A stretch of 28,110 nucleotides of DNA, taken from positions 1 through 28,110 of the IMG/VR virus record IMGVR_UViG_3300020410_000049. One strand, given 5' to 3'. Positions 14,183-22,601 of the stretch are shown here, piece by piece. The position numbers and the translations under genes were made by a program. Numbering within the stretch: position 1 is the stretch's first letter; each line of letters begins with the position of its first letter. The notes below the pieces were generated by a model. That model ran no database searches, was not told the origin of the DNA, and saw only the letters and a list, made by a program, of their open reading frames with translations. The DNA is from a virus.

Positions 14183-16741
14183 ATGCCTTCTATAAGTAAT
14201 TTTAAAGGTCTTGTAACTGATGTTGATAAAGCTGATGTGCCAGCTGGAGCAGCTCAAAAGCAGACTAATCTGACTACAGTTAAAACTGGTGTTTTGCAGG
14301 CCAGAAAGGGAATACAGCCTATAACATTCTCTTCTGAGAGGACTATATCTACCTCGACTTATAACACATTCCAGAAGATGTGCTTTTGCAAGACAAGATT
14401 AGGGGAGATTATTGGTGTTAATGGGGTGCAGAGAGGGTTTAGATGGGACGGAGTATCTGAGACAGTAGATGTACTTGGCATAGATCAACCAGCTAATAAG
14501 CCCACTATTATTAGTCTTGTTATTCGAACCGGCGGAGTAACAGACAATGAGATTTCTGCCATTGCAGCTTCATCAGGAACAGGGACATATAAGCTAACGC
14601 TTACTAACGCATCTCATGGGTTATCCAACGACGATGTTATTCTAGTTGGAAATGTAGTTGGAACTGGGGCTATGCCCGGAGCACTCAACGGTAAGAAATT
14701 TATTATTGAGAATGTCGCAGGGGCTAATGTTGAACTTAAGAATACTACCCATGATGGTACATATACATCTGGAGGCACATGGTCAGTAGAGGGTGAGGGT
14801 GCAACCAAGTCTGACAAGGATGTTGATGGGGGATATTTATTGGCTTATAGATATAAGGACGATTCTTCCACTCCTGTTTATAGCCAGTTGAGTGAAGCGG
14901 AGAATGTATCTGCTTTAACTAATGATTACTTCTCTTGGCAAAATATTGCATACTCCACTAATGCTAGAGTTAAGACTATAGAGCTGTATAGAACTACTGC
15001 GGCTACATCAAATGTGTTTTATTTAGTTGGAGAAATAGACAATAACTCATCTGGTGGTAATGCAGTATTTACAACAGATAATGAGGGTGATGAGGTTTTG
15101 ATGCAGCGAACAGGATTGCCTATTCATGCCAATCCACCGGGAGATTTAACACTTATAGGCCGTCGCCAAGTCCCACCTCCTACTGACATGGCCTACGTGG
15201 TGATGTTTCAGGATAGATATTTCTATTTTGGAGCAGTTAATTACACATCTGGAACTGTAACTACAGCTAACGCAAGTAAAACTGTTACAGGAAATGGCAC
15301 TAGCTGGACTAGTGATATGGTGGATCGCTATATAGAGATAGGTGGCCACAGTAAATCTGTAAAAGTAACTGCCTTCACAGATGCATCCACAATTACAATA
15401 GAGACAGCCTCCACTATATCAGCCTCTAGTCAGTCTTATGTTATATATCCAGAAAAAAGCAGACGCAGACAGATACTGTATAGCTATATAGATGAGCCAG
15501 AGAGCGTTCCAGAGACGAATTCTATCTCCTTGCAGGAGAATGCTGGTGACGATGACGCTATTGTTGGCGCTATGCCCTATGGCCCATTCCTATATATCCT
15601 TGGTCAGCGACATAAATACGCTTTGAGCTACAGTAGGAATCCAGCACTGGATGGAAGTGTTCGATTCTTGGACGATAGGGGTGCTTTTAACCAGTATTGC
15701 TGGGATTATTTTGAGAATGAAGCATTCTTAATGGATGACAGTGGATGCTACAAGTTTGATGGTAAGGAATCTGAGACAATTTCAGCCCCAATTCAGGATT
15801 TATTTCGAAGAGACGGCACTGGCAACAGAATAGACTATACAAAGTCTGGTAACTTCTTTGTGAAAGTAGATCGTGCACAGGAAAAGGTGTACTTTTTCGT
15901 TGTTTATACCGGCGATTCAGGTGATTACCCAACTAGATCGTTGGTGTACAACATTAGGCGGCAAACATGGGATCCTATGCATTATCCTTTGCAGGTTAGC
16001 AGTGCTTCCAGCATAGAAAAGGATGGAGAATCTAGGCTTGTTCTTGGTGGCGAGAATGAAAAAGTTCTTATGCTTGATGAAGGAAGCACTGATATCGTCA
16101 CATCGGAAACAACAGGTACTGTTACGGGGGCTACTGGCACTACTCTTACTGATTCCTCTGCCTCGTTCGCTTCTGCTATGGTGGGCACTTCCGTTTATAT
16201 TACCGATGGTACTGGTAAAGGCCAAAGAAGAACTATTACGGCACAATCTTCTACGCAGCTAACAGTTGCGGCATGGGATACAAATCCTGATACCACTAGC
16301 ACCTATGTTATTGGGGCTATTGAGTGGAACTGGAAGAGTACAGCGTTCCCTATGAGTCCAACTGGTGACAGAGAAGATAGGAGCGTGGGGGTAAAATTCA
16401 ATCCAACATCAAATACGCACTCTATGGACCTTAGATTCTATTACAACAATGACACATCACCTATGATCCACGAGACATCATTTGGATTCGGAGATGCTGT
16501 AGAGATAAAGGACACTAACAAGGAAGATGTTGTTATACATATGGAAAAAGATCGCTCTGGCGCTGTTGGTTCCTCTACTGGTATTGAAAGGTATCCATTT
16601 GATGGCCTATATACCCACCATTCGACCAATGACCACCAAGTTGCAATAGAATTAAGGGGTTTTTCCGGTGCTAATCAGCCCGAAATACAGCAAGTTGATG
16701 TTCAGGGTGTAAGCCAAACCTCTGGGGGTGCCGGAACGTAA
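14183..16741 (+). CDS. tail nozzle (T7 gp12-like tubular protein B)
   Basis: An 852-residue protein in the position and style of the hexameric nozzle that forms most of a short tail. Typical features are the N-terminal NFKGLVTDVDKADVPAGAA segment, a beta-propeller-like run of strands with DRYFYFG and YGPFLYILGQRHKYALSYS, and a C-terminal YPFDGLYTHHSTNDHQVAIELRG strand set. Three inserted beta modules are visible: a 'HGLSNDDVILVGN...GTYTSGGTW' type at about residues 126-202, and two 'GTSWTSDMV'-type modules at about 355-423 and 640-712. Family length is usually near 700-850 residues, so the inserts explain the upper size. The final codon overlaps the fibre gene start (TAATG), indicating coupled translation. 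Confidence 0.82.
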   Translation: MPSISNFKGLVTDVDKADVPAGAAQKQTNLTTVKTGVLQARKGIQPITFSSERTISTSTYNTFQKMCFCKTRLGEIIGVNGVQRGFRWDGVSETVDVLGIDQPANKPTIISLVIRTGGVTDNEISAIAASSGTGTYKLTLTNASHGLSNDDVILVGNVVGTGAMPGALNGKKFIIENVAGANVELKNTTHDGTYTSGGTWSVEGEGATKSDKDVDGGYLLAYRYKDDSSTPVYSQLSEAENVSALTNDYFSWQNIAYSTNARVKTIELYRTTAATSNVFYLVGEIDNNSSGGNAVFTTDNEGDEVLMQRTGLPIHANPPGDLTLIGRRQVPPPTDMAYVVMFQDRYFYFGAVNYTSGTVTTANASKTVTGNGTSWTSDMVDRYIEIGGHSKSVKVTAFTDASTITIETASTISASSQSYVIYPEKSRRRQILYSYIDEPESVPETNSISLQENAGDDDAIVGAMPYGPFLYILGQRHKYALSYSRNPALDGSVRFLDDRGAFNQYCWDYFENEAFLMDDSGCYKFDGKESETISAPIQDLFRRDGTGNRIDYTKSGNFFVKVDRAQEKVYFFVVYTGDSGDYPTRSLVYNIRRQTWDPMHYPLQVSSASSIEKDGESRLVLGGENEKVLMLDEGSTDIVTSETTGTVTGATGTTLTDSSASFASAMVGTSVYITDGTGKGQRRTITAQSSTQLTVAAWDTNPDTTSTYVIGAIEWNWKSTAFPMSPTGDREDRSVGVKFNPTSNTHSMDLRFYYNNDTSPMIHETSFGFGDAVEIKDTNKEDVVIHMEKDRSGAVGSSTGIERYPFDGLYTHHSTNDHQVAIELRGFSGANQPEIQQVDVQGVSQTSGGAGT

Positions 16742-17733
16742 TGTATAGCTCCCATGCTAGGGCTTTTGACCGACTAATTGATGCAGGTATGACACCAGAT
16801 CAGGTTCATATACTGAAAAGCATACTATGTAACCCTGATTCAGAGCTGGAACACAACGGTAGCATAACTGTCCGTGGTGAATTTAGCGGGATGGACATAC
16901 GTACAGCTAGATGGGCTAAATGTTCCTATAATTGGGACTATTACTACGATATTCCAAGCAAAGAGGGTAAACCCGGCTTTGTTTTAGCCAGAGAATGCTC
17001 TGATTCAGCAGGAAGAGACATAACTGGAAGCCAGATTAAAATATTTTTACCTACCGGGCGAGGTCAGGATCCGAGCGTAGAGGCTGGCGACGTAATCATG
17101 TTCTTCAAAATGTCTGATGGTACATATATGGCTTCAGGCTACGGGGATGCACGCATTGGCAGCATAATGATGGGGATTCAGGGCGATAAGGCGGCTCGTG
17201 GCTGGGGAATCATGGACGGCACGGAGAATGATGAGACAAAGGGAGGGTCAGGGTACGATTATTCTGGAAAATTCCCAAGATGTTGGTCATCTACCGCACA
17301 GAACGGAACAACAGGTGGAGCTGCAACTCAGTCCATTACCGTTGCTGTAGCAAATCATAATATTTCGGATATTGCCTCTGGAATGGGGGCGCATAGCGGC
17401 AGTGATGTTGCCGGAACTCTTTCTGACCACCCCGCAAGTGGGCTTAGCCATAAACACGAGGTGTCAGACACAACTATAGGTACTGGAACTACGTCTACCG
17501 TAGGTGTTTTAACCGGAGATAGCGTTGGCGGTACTTTTTACACAAAACTTGCCAATGCTGGAGGAAGTGACTTAGCACACTCTGGTTCAGGTAGTTTGAG
17601 CCACAGCGGTAGTGGTACAATATCACATACGGTAACTGTAAATAGTGGGAATCCTGTTGATACAGTGCCTCCTTTTGGTTACGTCTCCATAATGGAGCGT
17701 CTAAATAACTCTCGTACCAAGATAGGTGATTAA
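16741..17733 (+). CDS. collar-domain tail fibre/receptor-binding protein
   Basis: A 330-residue protein following the nozzle. Residues about 1-150 would form the tail-attachment part. From about residue 153 it follows the phage tail-collar pattern: RGWGIMDGTEND (like GW-CDG-T), GKFPRCW, then a Gly/Ser-rich region with GLSHKHE (H237, H239) and repeated SHSGSG, ending in VPPFGYVSIMERL, the classic PPY-x-x-L-x-x-I-x-R terminal strand. In T4-type fibres His-x-His pairs bind iron or zinc along the needle; a similar role is likely here for HKH and the following His-Ser-Gly repeats. It should be a trimeric fibre that contacts the host surface. Start overlaps the nozzle stop. Confidence 0.78.
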   Translation: MYSSHARAFDRLIDAGMTPDQVHILKSILCNPDSELEHNGSITVRGEFSGMDIRTARWAKCSYNWDYYYDIPSKEGKPGFVLARECSDSAGRDITGSQIKIFLPTGRGQDPSVEAGDVIMFFKMSDGTYMASGYGDARIGSIMMGIQGDKAARGWGIMDGTENDETKGGSGYDYSGKFPRCWSSTAQNGTTGGAATQSITVAVANHNISDIASGMGAHSGSDVAGTLSDHPASGLSHKHEVSDTTIGTGTTSTVGVLTGDSVGGTFYTKLANAGGSDLAHSGSGSLSHSGSGTISHTVTVNSGNPVDTVPPFGYVSIMERLNNSRTKIGD

Positions 17734-17734
17734 T

Positions 17735-18832
17735 ATGAGTGTTCAATTTCCTAATCCCTCTAACTGGAGTGACGAGCGATGGGCGGCAACTTGGAACAGG
17801 ATAAACAAAAGACAGCAGGAGGCGGAGAGAAAACGCCTAGCTGCAATGGCAAGAAATAATCCTCAGGCTTATTTCCAGCATCTACTTGGCCTTGGTCATA
17901 CTCCTCAGCAAGTACAGCAAATGATGGGATTAGGTCCCATGAATGCAAATCAAATGTGGCTTGCTAATGCTGCAAACCAAGCGAACGCCAATGTCCAACA
18001 GGCTAAATGGAATGCTGCGGCTCAAAGTCCATTTGTTGCACAGAGACTTTTGGGCGGCAGAGGTGGCTGGGGAGGCATGGGGTCAATCCATGATTGGATG
18101 TGGAACCAATTTCAGCAGGCACCGAGAGACTACATGGCCGGTCTTGATAATATGAACCGGCTGCAGGATCAGAATTTAGCGCGGATGAGAGAAAATGAGT
18201 ATAATCGCGCTACTCTATGGAACCTTGAACAGGACAGGAAATTAAAGAGAGATATATATAGCCAAATGTTAGACAACCAGAATTCCATGACTGAGGCATT
18301 TTCTGATGCCTTGCCCGCGTGGGCAGATGCTTTTGGTAAAGGTTTATCTGGGATCAACTGGTTTAATACAGCCGGAGGTCAGGGCGCACGGGATATTGAT
18401 GGTGCGACAGTTACTTCGGAAGATATTCCCGCAATGATAGCTGAGCGCCGTAGTGGTGCACCAAGATTCTCAGCGCGAAATAACAGGAGTTCCGACATGG
18501 CGGGAGTATCTGATGTGGCTAGTGATGAGATTACTGGTGCGATAGCTGGAGCTAGACGATCTGGAGACTCTAGGTTCAGGGGGGCTACCGGATCTAAGCA
18601 TATAGATGCCAGAACTAAGTCTGATGCCACCAGAGCAGGGGTAGTCTCCGATAAAATTCTAGATAAGCTTGGGCTTTCTACGGAAGCCAAGCGCAATACA
18701 GCCAGAAATGAGCAGGCGGCAATTACTAATGCCGCTATACCTGCACTGGCTCAACAGAGTAATAGATATAAGGCTATTGGCGCTTTAGCGAATACCCTGT
18801 TTAACACACTAGGTGGAGCATTTAATGTATAG
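17735..18832 (+). CDS. Ala/Gln-rich protein with internal duplication, probable virion protein
   Basis: A 365-residue protein; ATG 17735 is chosen because AGGTG (17724-17728) lies at the right distance, whereas the upstream GTG would consume it. Residues about 1-130 are Gln/Asn/Ala-rich and helical (with QQVQQMMGLG), 140-190 form a charged helix. Residues 227-255 and 262-290 are an internal duplication: S-x-D/E-x-I, x-x-IA, RRSG, RF recur in the same order (RRSGAPRF and RRSGDSRF). The C-terminus is a hydrophobic helix (YKAIGALANTLFNTLGGAF). No family was recognised. Placement after the tail genes is where internal or pilot proteins are encoded, and the last helix could interact with membrane. 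Role inferred. Confidence 0.65.
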   Translation: MSVQFPNPSNWSDERWAATWNRINKRQQEAERKRLAAMARNNPQAYFQHLLGLGHTPQQVQQMMGLGPMNANQMWLANAANQANANVQQAKWNAAAQSPFVAQRLLGGRGGWGGMGSIHDWMWNQFQQAPRDYMAGLDNMNRLQDQNLARMRENEYNRATLWNLEQDRKLKRDIYSQMLDNQNSMTEAFSDALPAWADAFGKGLSGINWFNTAGGQGARDIDGATVTSEDIPAMIAERRSGAPRFSARNNRSSDMAGVSDVASDEITGAIAGARRSGDSRFRGATGSKHIDARTKSDATRAGVVSDKILDKLGLSTEAKRNTARNEQAAITNAAIPALAQQSNRYKAIGALANTLFNTLGGAFNV

Positions 18833-19523
18833 CAGCTATAACTCAAATCCATACGGCAGCTCAAATCCATACGGCAACTCAAATCCATATGGAAGCTCGA
18901 ATACATATGGCAACTCAAATCCATATGGCAGCTCAAGCCCTGTTTCTGGATATAGCAATGCTCTCGATCAGCATCTTTCTAAATTTCCATCCAATCGAAC
19001 GCCCTATTGGGGCAGCACTGGTGCGAACCAGTCATCCAATCAAACACCCTATGGTGGTGGCCTTGTTAATACGGGGGACGGTGGTGGGTCATTTGATCCC
19101 AGCAGCCCAACGCCGGGCTACTCTTCCCCCACTGGAAATTATCCAGAACCGGGATGGCCAGAACCCGGAGGTGCAGAGACTCCCACATATCCCACCCCAT
19201 CGCCGACAACTCCCACGACAATACCTCCAATTTATTCTCCCAATACACCAAGTCCTTCTGGAGATCTACCTCCAGTGGAGATAATTAGCCGGTCATGGAC
19301 ACCTCCAGCTATTCCACCGTTCATTCCTCCAGAGATCCTTGACATGCCTGAAATGTTCGATATTAAAAAGCTCAAGAAACCGGGTGCTATTGGATTTTAT
19401 AGTGCAGACGAAGGCGCTGCAGCATGGGCTGGTAAGGGTGGTAATACACCTGATTTAGACCTATTTGTTTCAGAGAAGGTTGGTGGACCAACTCCTATTA
19501 GATTTAGAGATTCTTTTGGATAG
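18825..19523 (+). CDS. SNPYG-repeat, Pro-rich protein
   Basis: A 232-residue protein overlapping the previous gene by 8 bases; ATG 18825 is preceded by AGGTGGAG. It opens with five copies of the hexapeptide SNPYG(S/N) at about residues 7-36, continues with a Ser/Asn/Pro/Gly-rich region to about residue 170 (PTYPTPSPTTPTTIPPIYSP), and ends with a short folded-looking segment (IPPEILDMPEMFDIKKLKKPGAIGFYSADEGAAAWAGKGG). Tyr-Gly repeats of this kind are typical of disordered, self-associating or elastic proteins. There is no catalytic motif or membrane segment. A minor virion or tail-tip protein is plausible from the position, but unproven. Confidence 0.65.
   Translation: MYSSYNSNPYGSSNPYGNSNPYGSSNTYGNSNPYGSSSPVSGYSNALDQHLSKFPSNRTPYWGSTGANQSSNQTPYGGGLVNTGDGGGSFDPSSPTPGYSSPTGNYPEPGWPEPGGAETPTYPTPSPTTPTTIPPIYSPNTPSPSGDLPPVEIISRSWTPPAIPPFIPPEILDMPEMFDIKKLKKPGAIGFYSADEGAAAWAGKGGNTPDLDLFVSEKVGGPTPIRFRDSFG
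18843..18932 (+). repeat. five tandem 18-base repeats encoding SNPYG(S/N)
   Basis: The unit TCAAATCCATACGGCAGC occurs five times head to tail with mainly synonymous changes (TAC/TAT, GGC/GGA, TCA/TCG) and alternating AGC/AAC endings. One unit has ACA in place of CCA (SNTYGN). It lies wholly within the Pro-rich coding region. Confidence 0.9.
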
Positions 19524-19565
19524 ACGGATTGGAAAAATTTTCCATTCGAGAATTAGGAATGCCCA

Positions 19566-21824
19566 ATGGCTAGTTACTTTGATATGAAGCGTAACAACAA
19601 GGGTACGCTTGCTGGACAGCTTAACAAGAATGCTATGTCTGCGCAGTCTCCTATGGGAATGCCTAGGAAAAGCAGTCAAAGAGGAAGATCTCCTAGCTTG
19701 TCTAGCGCATTCGCCTCTCCTTTCGGCGGTCTTTCAGGAAGCAGGCAGCAACAGCAAATCGGTGGGGGGGTAGAGCAAAGACGGCCTGCACAGCAGGGAA
19801 TCCAAGGCATGGGTCAGCAGCAACAGGCTCAGGCTCCTGCTATGGGGAATATCCTTGGGAAGAAGATAGGTGGATTTGGCGACAATCAACCCCAACAACA
19901 GGCTGGGATGGCTGGAATAGGCCAAACTGCTGGACTCTCTGGTGCTGCACGGGCAGATGCTAGCCTTGGTGGTGGCCCAGCAGCAGATCGCGGCCTGTCT
20001 GGTGGCGGAATGGCAAACCTCTCCAACGCTTACGGAACTGTTGAAGAGTGGGGACGTAAGCTGCAAGAGAATCTTGACCAGATGATAGGCCGTGGTGGAC
20101 GTGGACAGCAACCAGTTGGCCAAGGTGGTGGTCAGGGTCAAGGCGGAGGCCAAGGTGGTGGAGGTCAAGGCGGTGGCGTTGGCGGCGGTGGTCAGGGCGG
20201 TGGTGGTATAGTTGCTCCGCATGACGACTTTAATAACCCACGCGACCAAGACGATGGCATGTGGGAAGTCCCTGTTCCTACACCTGAAACTGAGGATAAA
20301 GGTGCAGCTGGAGTTTGGGGGGATTATGGATGGGGAACTGAAGAAACTCCGGGCGTAGGAACTCACGGTAGCCCAAACTGGGTAACAGCTAGTGGTGCAT
20401 GGATCGGAGAAGAAGAAGAGCTTCCTGAGTGGTGGAGTGGAATGCGAGGACAGTATGAAGACACCGCAGGAGGACAATTTCGTCCAATTGGCTCCAGTCA
20501 GTTCTGGGGAGGGCCTACCGGAGAACAAGTCAGGGAGTTGAGCTTTGGGGAAGGACATTTAGGAGATTTGTCTGGAAAGAATCCCATGCTTAATAGGGCT
20601 CTTTGGCATGAAGTGCATGACAATACCCCAATCCTTGGAAGATTCATAAAGACGGCTAGAGGACAGGCAGAGCAAGCTATAAAGATATTCAATTCTGCTC
20701 CCGGTCTTGAGGCTCTTAGGAGCATGGAGCAGTTTGGGTTAGATAGTGATGCAATGGCCATGATAACCGGCCTTACTATTGACGATGTGGGTCATGCATG
20801 GACTCAAACCCTGATAAATAAAATCAATAAGAGCATAAAAGATTCTAATAATCCAGACATCAGAAAGCCACCAATTAATGGCCATGAGTGGGATCCTATT
20901 GGGATGATATCTCAGTTTTCTTTTGCATTACCTGAACCTGTCACCCTTACGTGGAGGGAATTTGATCCTAATCATCCAGAGATACAAAGGTATCAGATCT
21001 TAGGCAATAACTTGCCTAAGACGCTTCCTGAGTATTACTTTAGCCAAGGAGGTCAAAGGTTTTATATCAGGTCTAGGCCGGAACATGAAGGTCTTACCGA
21101 CCATGCTGGGGTACCTTTTATAGATGACCCTAGAACCAATCCAGATAACTGGATCGAGCGTGAGAGAACCATGTCTTATATACAGATTCCTAAGACTGGT
21201 GACTCCCATCTTAATTACTTCCATAAGCCTACTGTTAGTAGACAGGATTTCGAAGACTTCGAGGCTTGGTGGAGTGGCATAGCTGTTGATGATCCGGGCC
21301 GTGATGCTGGCGGTGGAGATGTGGGAGAAGACATCGGCGGTGGTATAGGAGATGGCGGCGGTGGTGGTATTGGAGATGGCGGTGGCATTGGAGATGGCGG
21401 TGGCGGCGGCATAGGAGACGGTGGTGGAGTTATTGACGGTGGTGGTATAGGAGATGGAAGGCGGCGAGAGTGGGGAAATGATCTGGAACAGGGTCACGGT
21501 GGCGGTGGAATTGGTGGAGGCGGAATAGGTGGTGGCCAGCAACCAGTCGGAGGCCAACAACCAGTTGGAGGTCAACAACCGATAGGCGGCGGTATGAATG
21601 GATCTGCCAATATTGCAAGTGGACTTGTTGGTAGTGGAGGTCAAGGTGGCCAGTCTCGTGGATATGCGGCACCAACCGGAGGACAGCTTATGGATCAGCT
21701 AGGTGTTGGGCAAAATGTTGGAAACTTTGGTTCTCCTCAGCAACAGCAATCGCAGATTCAAGCCAGAAATAAAGCTAATGTGGCACTCGGTAATTATCTA
21801 TCTAATCTTTACAATATGGTGTAG
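19566..21824 (+). CDS. large Gly/Gln-rich protein with one central folded region
   Basis: A 752-residue protein of unknown function. The N-terminus (1-60) is basic and Ser-rich; 60-160 is Gln/Gly-rich; 181-215 is almost pure Gly/Gln. A central region at about 235-575 looks folded: several Trp-rich segments (GVWGDYGWGTEE, EWWSGMRGQYED), a helical part (LNRALWHEVHDNTPILGRF and following), then a beta/alpha part (PEYYFSQGGQRFYIRSRPEHEG). A second Gly-rich stretch (about 585-680) holds GIGDGG repeats and three GGQQPV units, and the C-terminus is a helix (ARNKANVALGNYLSNLYNMV). The motif GQQPVG occurs in both Gly-rich stretches. Probably a virion component, by position. The start has a GGAAT weakly matching a ribosome site. 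Confidence 0.65.
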   Translation: MASYFDMKRNNKGTLAGQLNKNAMSAQSPMGMPRKSSQRGRSPSLSSAFASPFGGLSGSRQQQQIGGGVEQRRPAQQGIQGMGQQQQAQAPAMGNILGKKIGGFGDNQPQQQAGMAGIGQTAGLSGAARADASLGGGPAADRGLSGGGMANLSNAYGTVEEWGRKLQENLDQMIGRGGRGQQPVGQGGGQGQGGGQGGGGQGGGVGGGGQGGGGIVAPHDDFNNPRDQDDGMWEVPVPTPETEDKGAAGVWGDYGWGTEETPGVGTHGSPNWVTASGAWIGEEEELPEWWSGMRGQYEDTAGGQFRPIGSSQFWGGPTGEQVRELSFGEGHLGDLSGKNPMLNRALWHEVHDNTPILGRFIKTARGQAEQAIKIFNSAPGLEALRSMEQFGLDSDAMAMITGLTIDDVGHAWTQTLINKINKSIKDSNNPDIRKPPINGHEWDPIGMISQFSFALPEPVTLTWREFDPNHPEIQRYQILGNNLPKTLPEYYFSQGGQRFYIRSRPEHEGLTDHAGVPFIDDPRTNPDNWIERERTMSYIQIPKTGDSHLNYFHKPTVSRQDFEDFEAWWSGIAVDDPGRDAGGGDVGEDIGGGIGDGGGGGIGDGGGIGDGGGGGIGDGGGVIDGGGIGDGRRREWGNDLEQGHGGGGIGGGGIGGGQQPVGGQQPVGGQQPIGGGMNGSANIASGLVGSGGQGGQSRGYAAPTGGQLMDQLGVGQNVGNFGSPQQQQSQIQARNKANVALGNYLSNLYNMV
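21331..21459 (+). repeat. imperfect GIGDGG-encoding repeat tract
   Basis: Repeated blocks of the form GGTATAGGAGATGGCGG, encoding (G)GIGDGGG, occur four to five times within about 130 bases. Codons for Ile and Gly vary between copies, so the tract is imperfect at the DNA level but regular at the protein level. Confidence 0.75.
21531..21584 (+). repeat. three tandem 18-base repeats encoding GGQQP(V/I)
   Basis: Three head-to-tail units with the plan GGN-GGN-CAR-CAA-CCN-(GTN/ATA) follow the GIGDGG tract in the same gene. Differences between units are nearly all synonymous. GQQPVG also appears once near base 20110 in the same reading frame. Confidence 0.8.
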
Positions 21825-21826
21825 AA

Positions 21827-22597
21827 ATGGCTGGCATTATTAGTCAAGAACATGCAGACAGGATAAACCGAGGGGATACGAGTAGGTATTCCACATCTAC
21901 TTCCAGTGGTAATAACACCTCGGGAAGCTCATCCAACAATGCATTATCTAGTGCATTTGGTAGCGATCAAGGACATCAGGTTCGGAGGCACCGCAATATA
22001 GGTACTCCAAGCGATGCTATCAAAGTTAGGACATCTATTGGACTAGATGATTTTAATACTGACTATTTAGGGTCTGAACAGAGAAAGATCATGGGGGCTA
22101 ATGCCGCACAGCAGTGGCAGAAGTATAATCCCATCTCGGCTAAGGAGAATGCACAGAAGAAGGGATTGAGTTTTGATGCAGGATCAGCCCTAAGAAGCAC
22201 GGCTCCTGCTGAGGCTACAGCAATAACTAATGTTGATGACATAATGGCTGGATCATATGAAGAGGGAGTCCTTAAGGATAATCTTCACAAGCTCAAGATG
22301 TCTGGGATGCAGTCAGACGAGGCTGTCAATCTTGTTAAGGAAATGATAAGTCAAGGTCAGCTTGGGATGGATGTTTATAATACATTACAAAATGTTCAAG
22401 CCAGAATGTTGGCAGCTGATATAACCGGCAGATCTAATCTCATGAACCAGATGTATGGTGGATTCGGTAACCTTATGGGCGGTATGCTTGGTTCAATTAG
22501 TCCGTTTGGCGGAATGGGCGGCCTTGGCGGACTTGGGGGCTTAGGTGGCTTGGGTGGCCTAGGCGGTTTGGGTGGATTTCAATCAGCATTTGGGTAG
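21827..22597 (+). CDS. hypothetical protein with GGL-repeat C-terminus
   Basis: A 256-residue protein starting three bases after the preceding stop. About the first 50 residues are Ser/Asn/Thr-rich and disordered. Residues about 65-215 are helical and charged (EGVLKDNLHKLKMSGMQSDE, then AVNLVKEMISQGQLGM). The last 30 residues are a hydrophobic Gly/Leu repeat (GGL)n ending in GFQSAFG. The GGL tail is encoded by six 9-base repeats. A flexible hydrophobic tail of this kind could associate with membrane or with itself, but this is inference. No family was recognised. It immediately precedes the giant gene, with which it is probably co-transcribed. Confidence 0.65.
   Translation: MAGIISQEHADRINRGDTSRYSTSTSSGNNTSGSSSNNALSSAFGSDQGHQVRRHRNIGTPSDAIKVRTSIGLDDFNTDYLGSEQRKIMGANAAQQWQKYNPISAKENAQKKGLSFDAGSALRSTAPAEATAITNVDDIMAGSYEEGVLKDNLHKLKMSGMQSDEAVNLVKEMISQGQLGMDVYNTLQNVQARMLAADITGRSNLMNQMYGGFGNLMGGMLGSISPFGGMGGLGGLGGLGGLGGLGGLGGFQSAFG
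22520..22573 (+). repeat. six tandem 9-base repeats encoding GLG
   Basis: Six head-to-tail units of the plan GGN-(CTN/TTR)-GGN encode the Gly/Leu tail. Four different leucine codons (CTT, TTA, TTG, CTA) are used across the six copies. Confidence 0.85.
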
Positions 22598-22601
22598 TTA
22601 A

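Noticed and set aside
18843-18932. Short direct repeats considered as a CRISPR array
   Set aside because: Units are contiguous with no spacers and encode a regular peptide within an open frame.
19530-19544. Palindrome TGGAAAAATTTTCCA in the gap between two late genes
   Set aside because: Only seven AT-rich pairs around a single central base, so no real loop, and no T-run follows; too weak to call a terminator.
19734-20558. Long minus-strand open frame (274 codons)
   Set aside because: Lies antisense to the Gly/Gln-rich gene, whose composition suppresses stops on the other strand; no ribosome site and low-complexity product.
21000-21644. Minus-strand open frame (214 codons)
   Set aside because: Antisense to the GIGDGG repeat region; the Thr/Asn/Ser-rich product is a by-product of Gly codons read in reverse.
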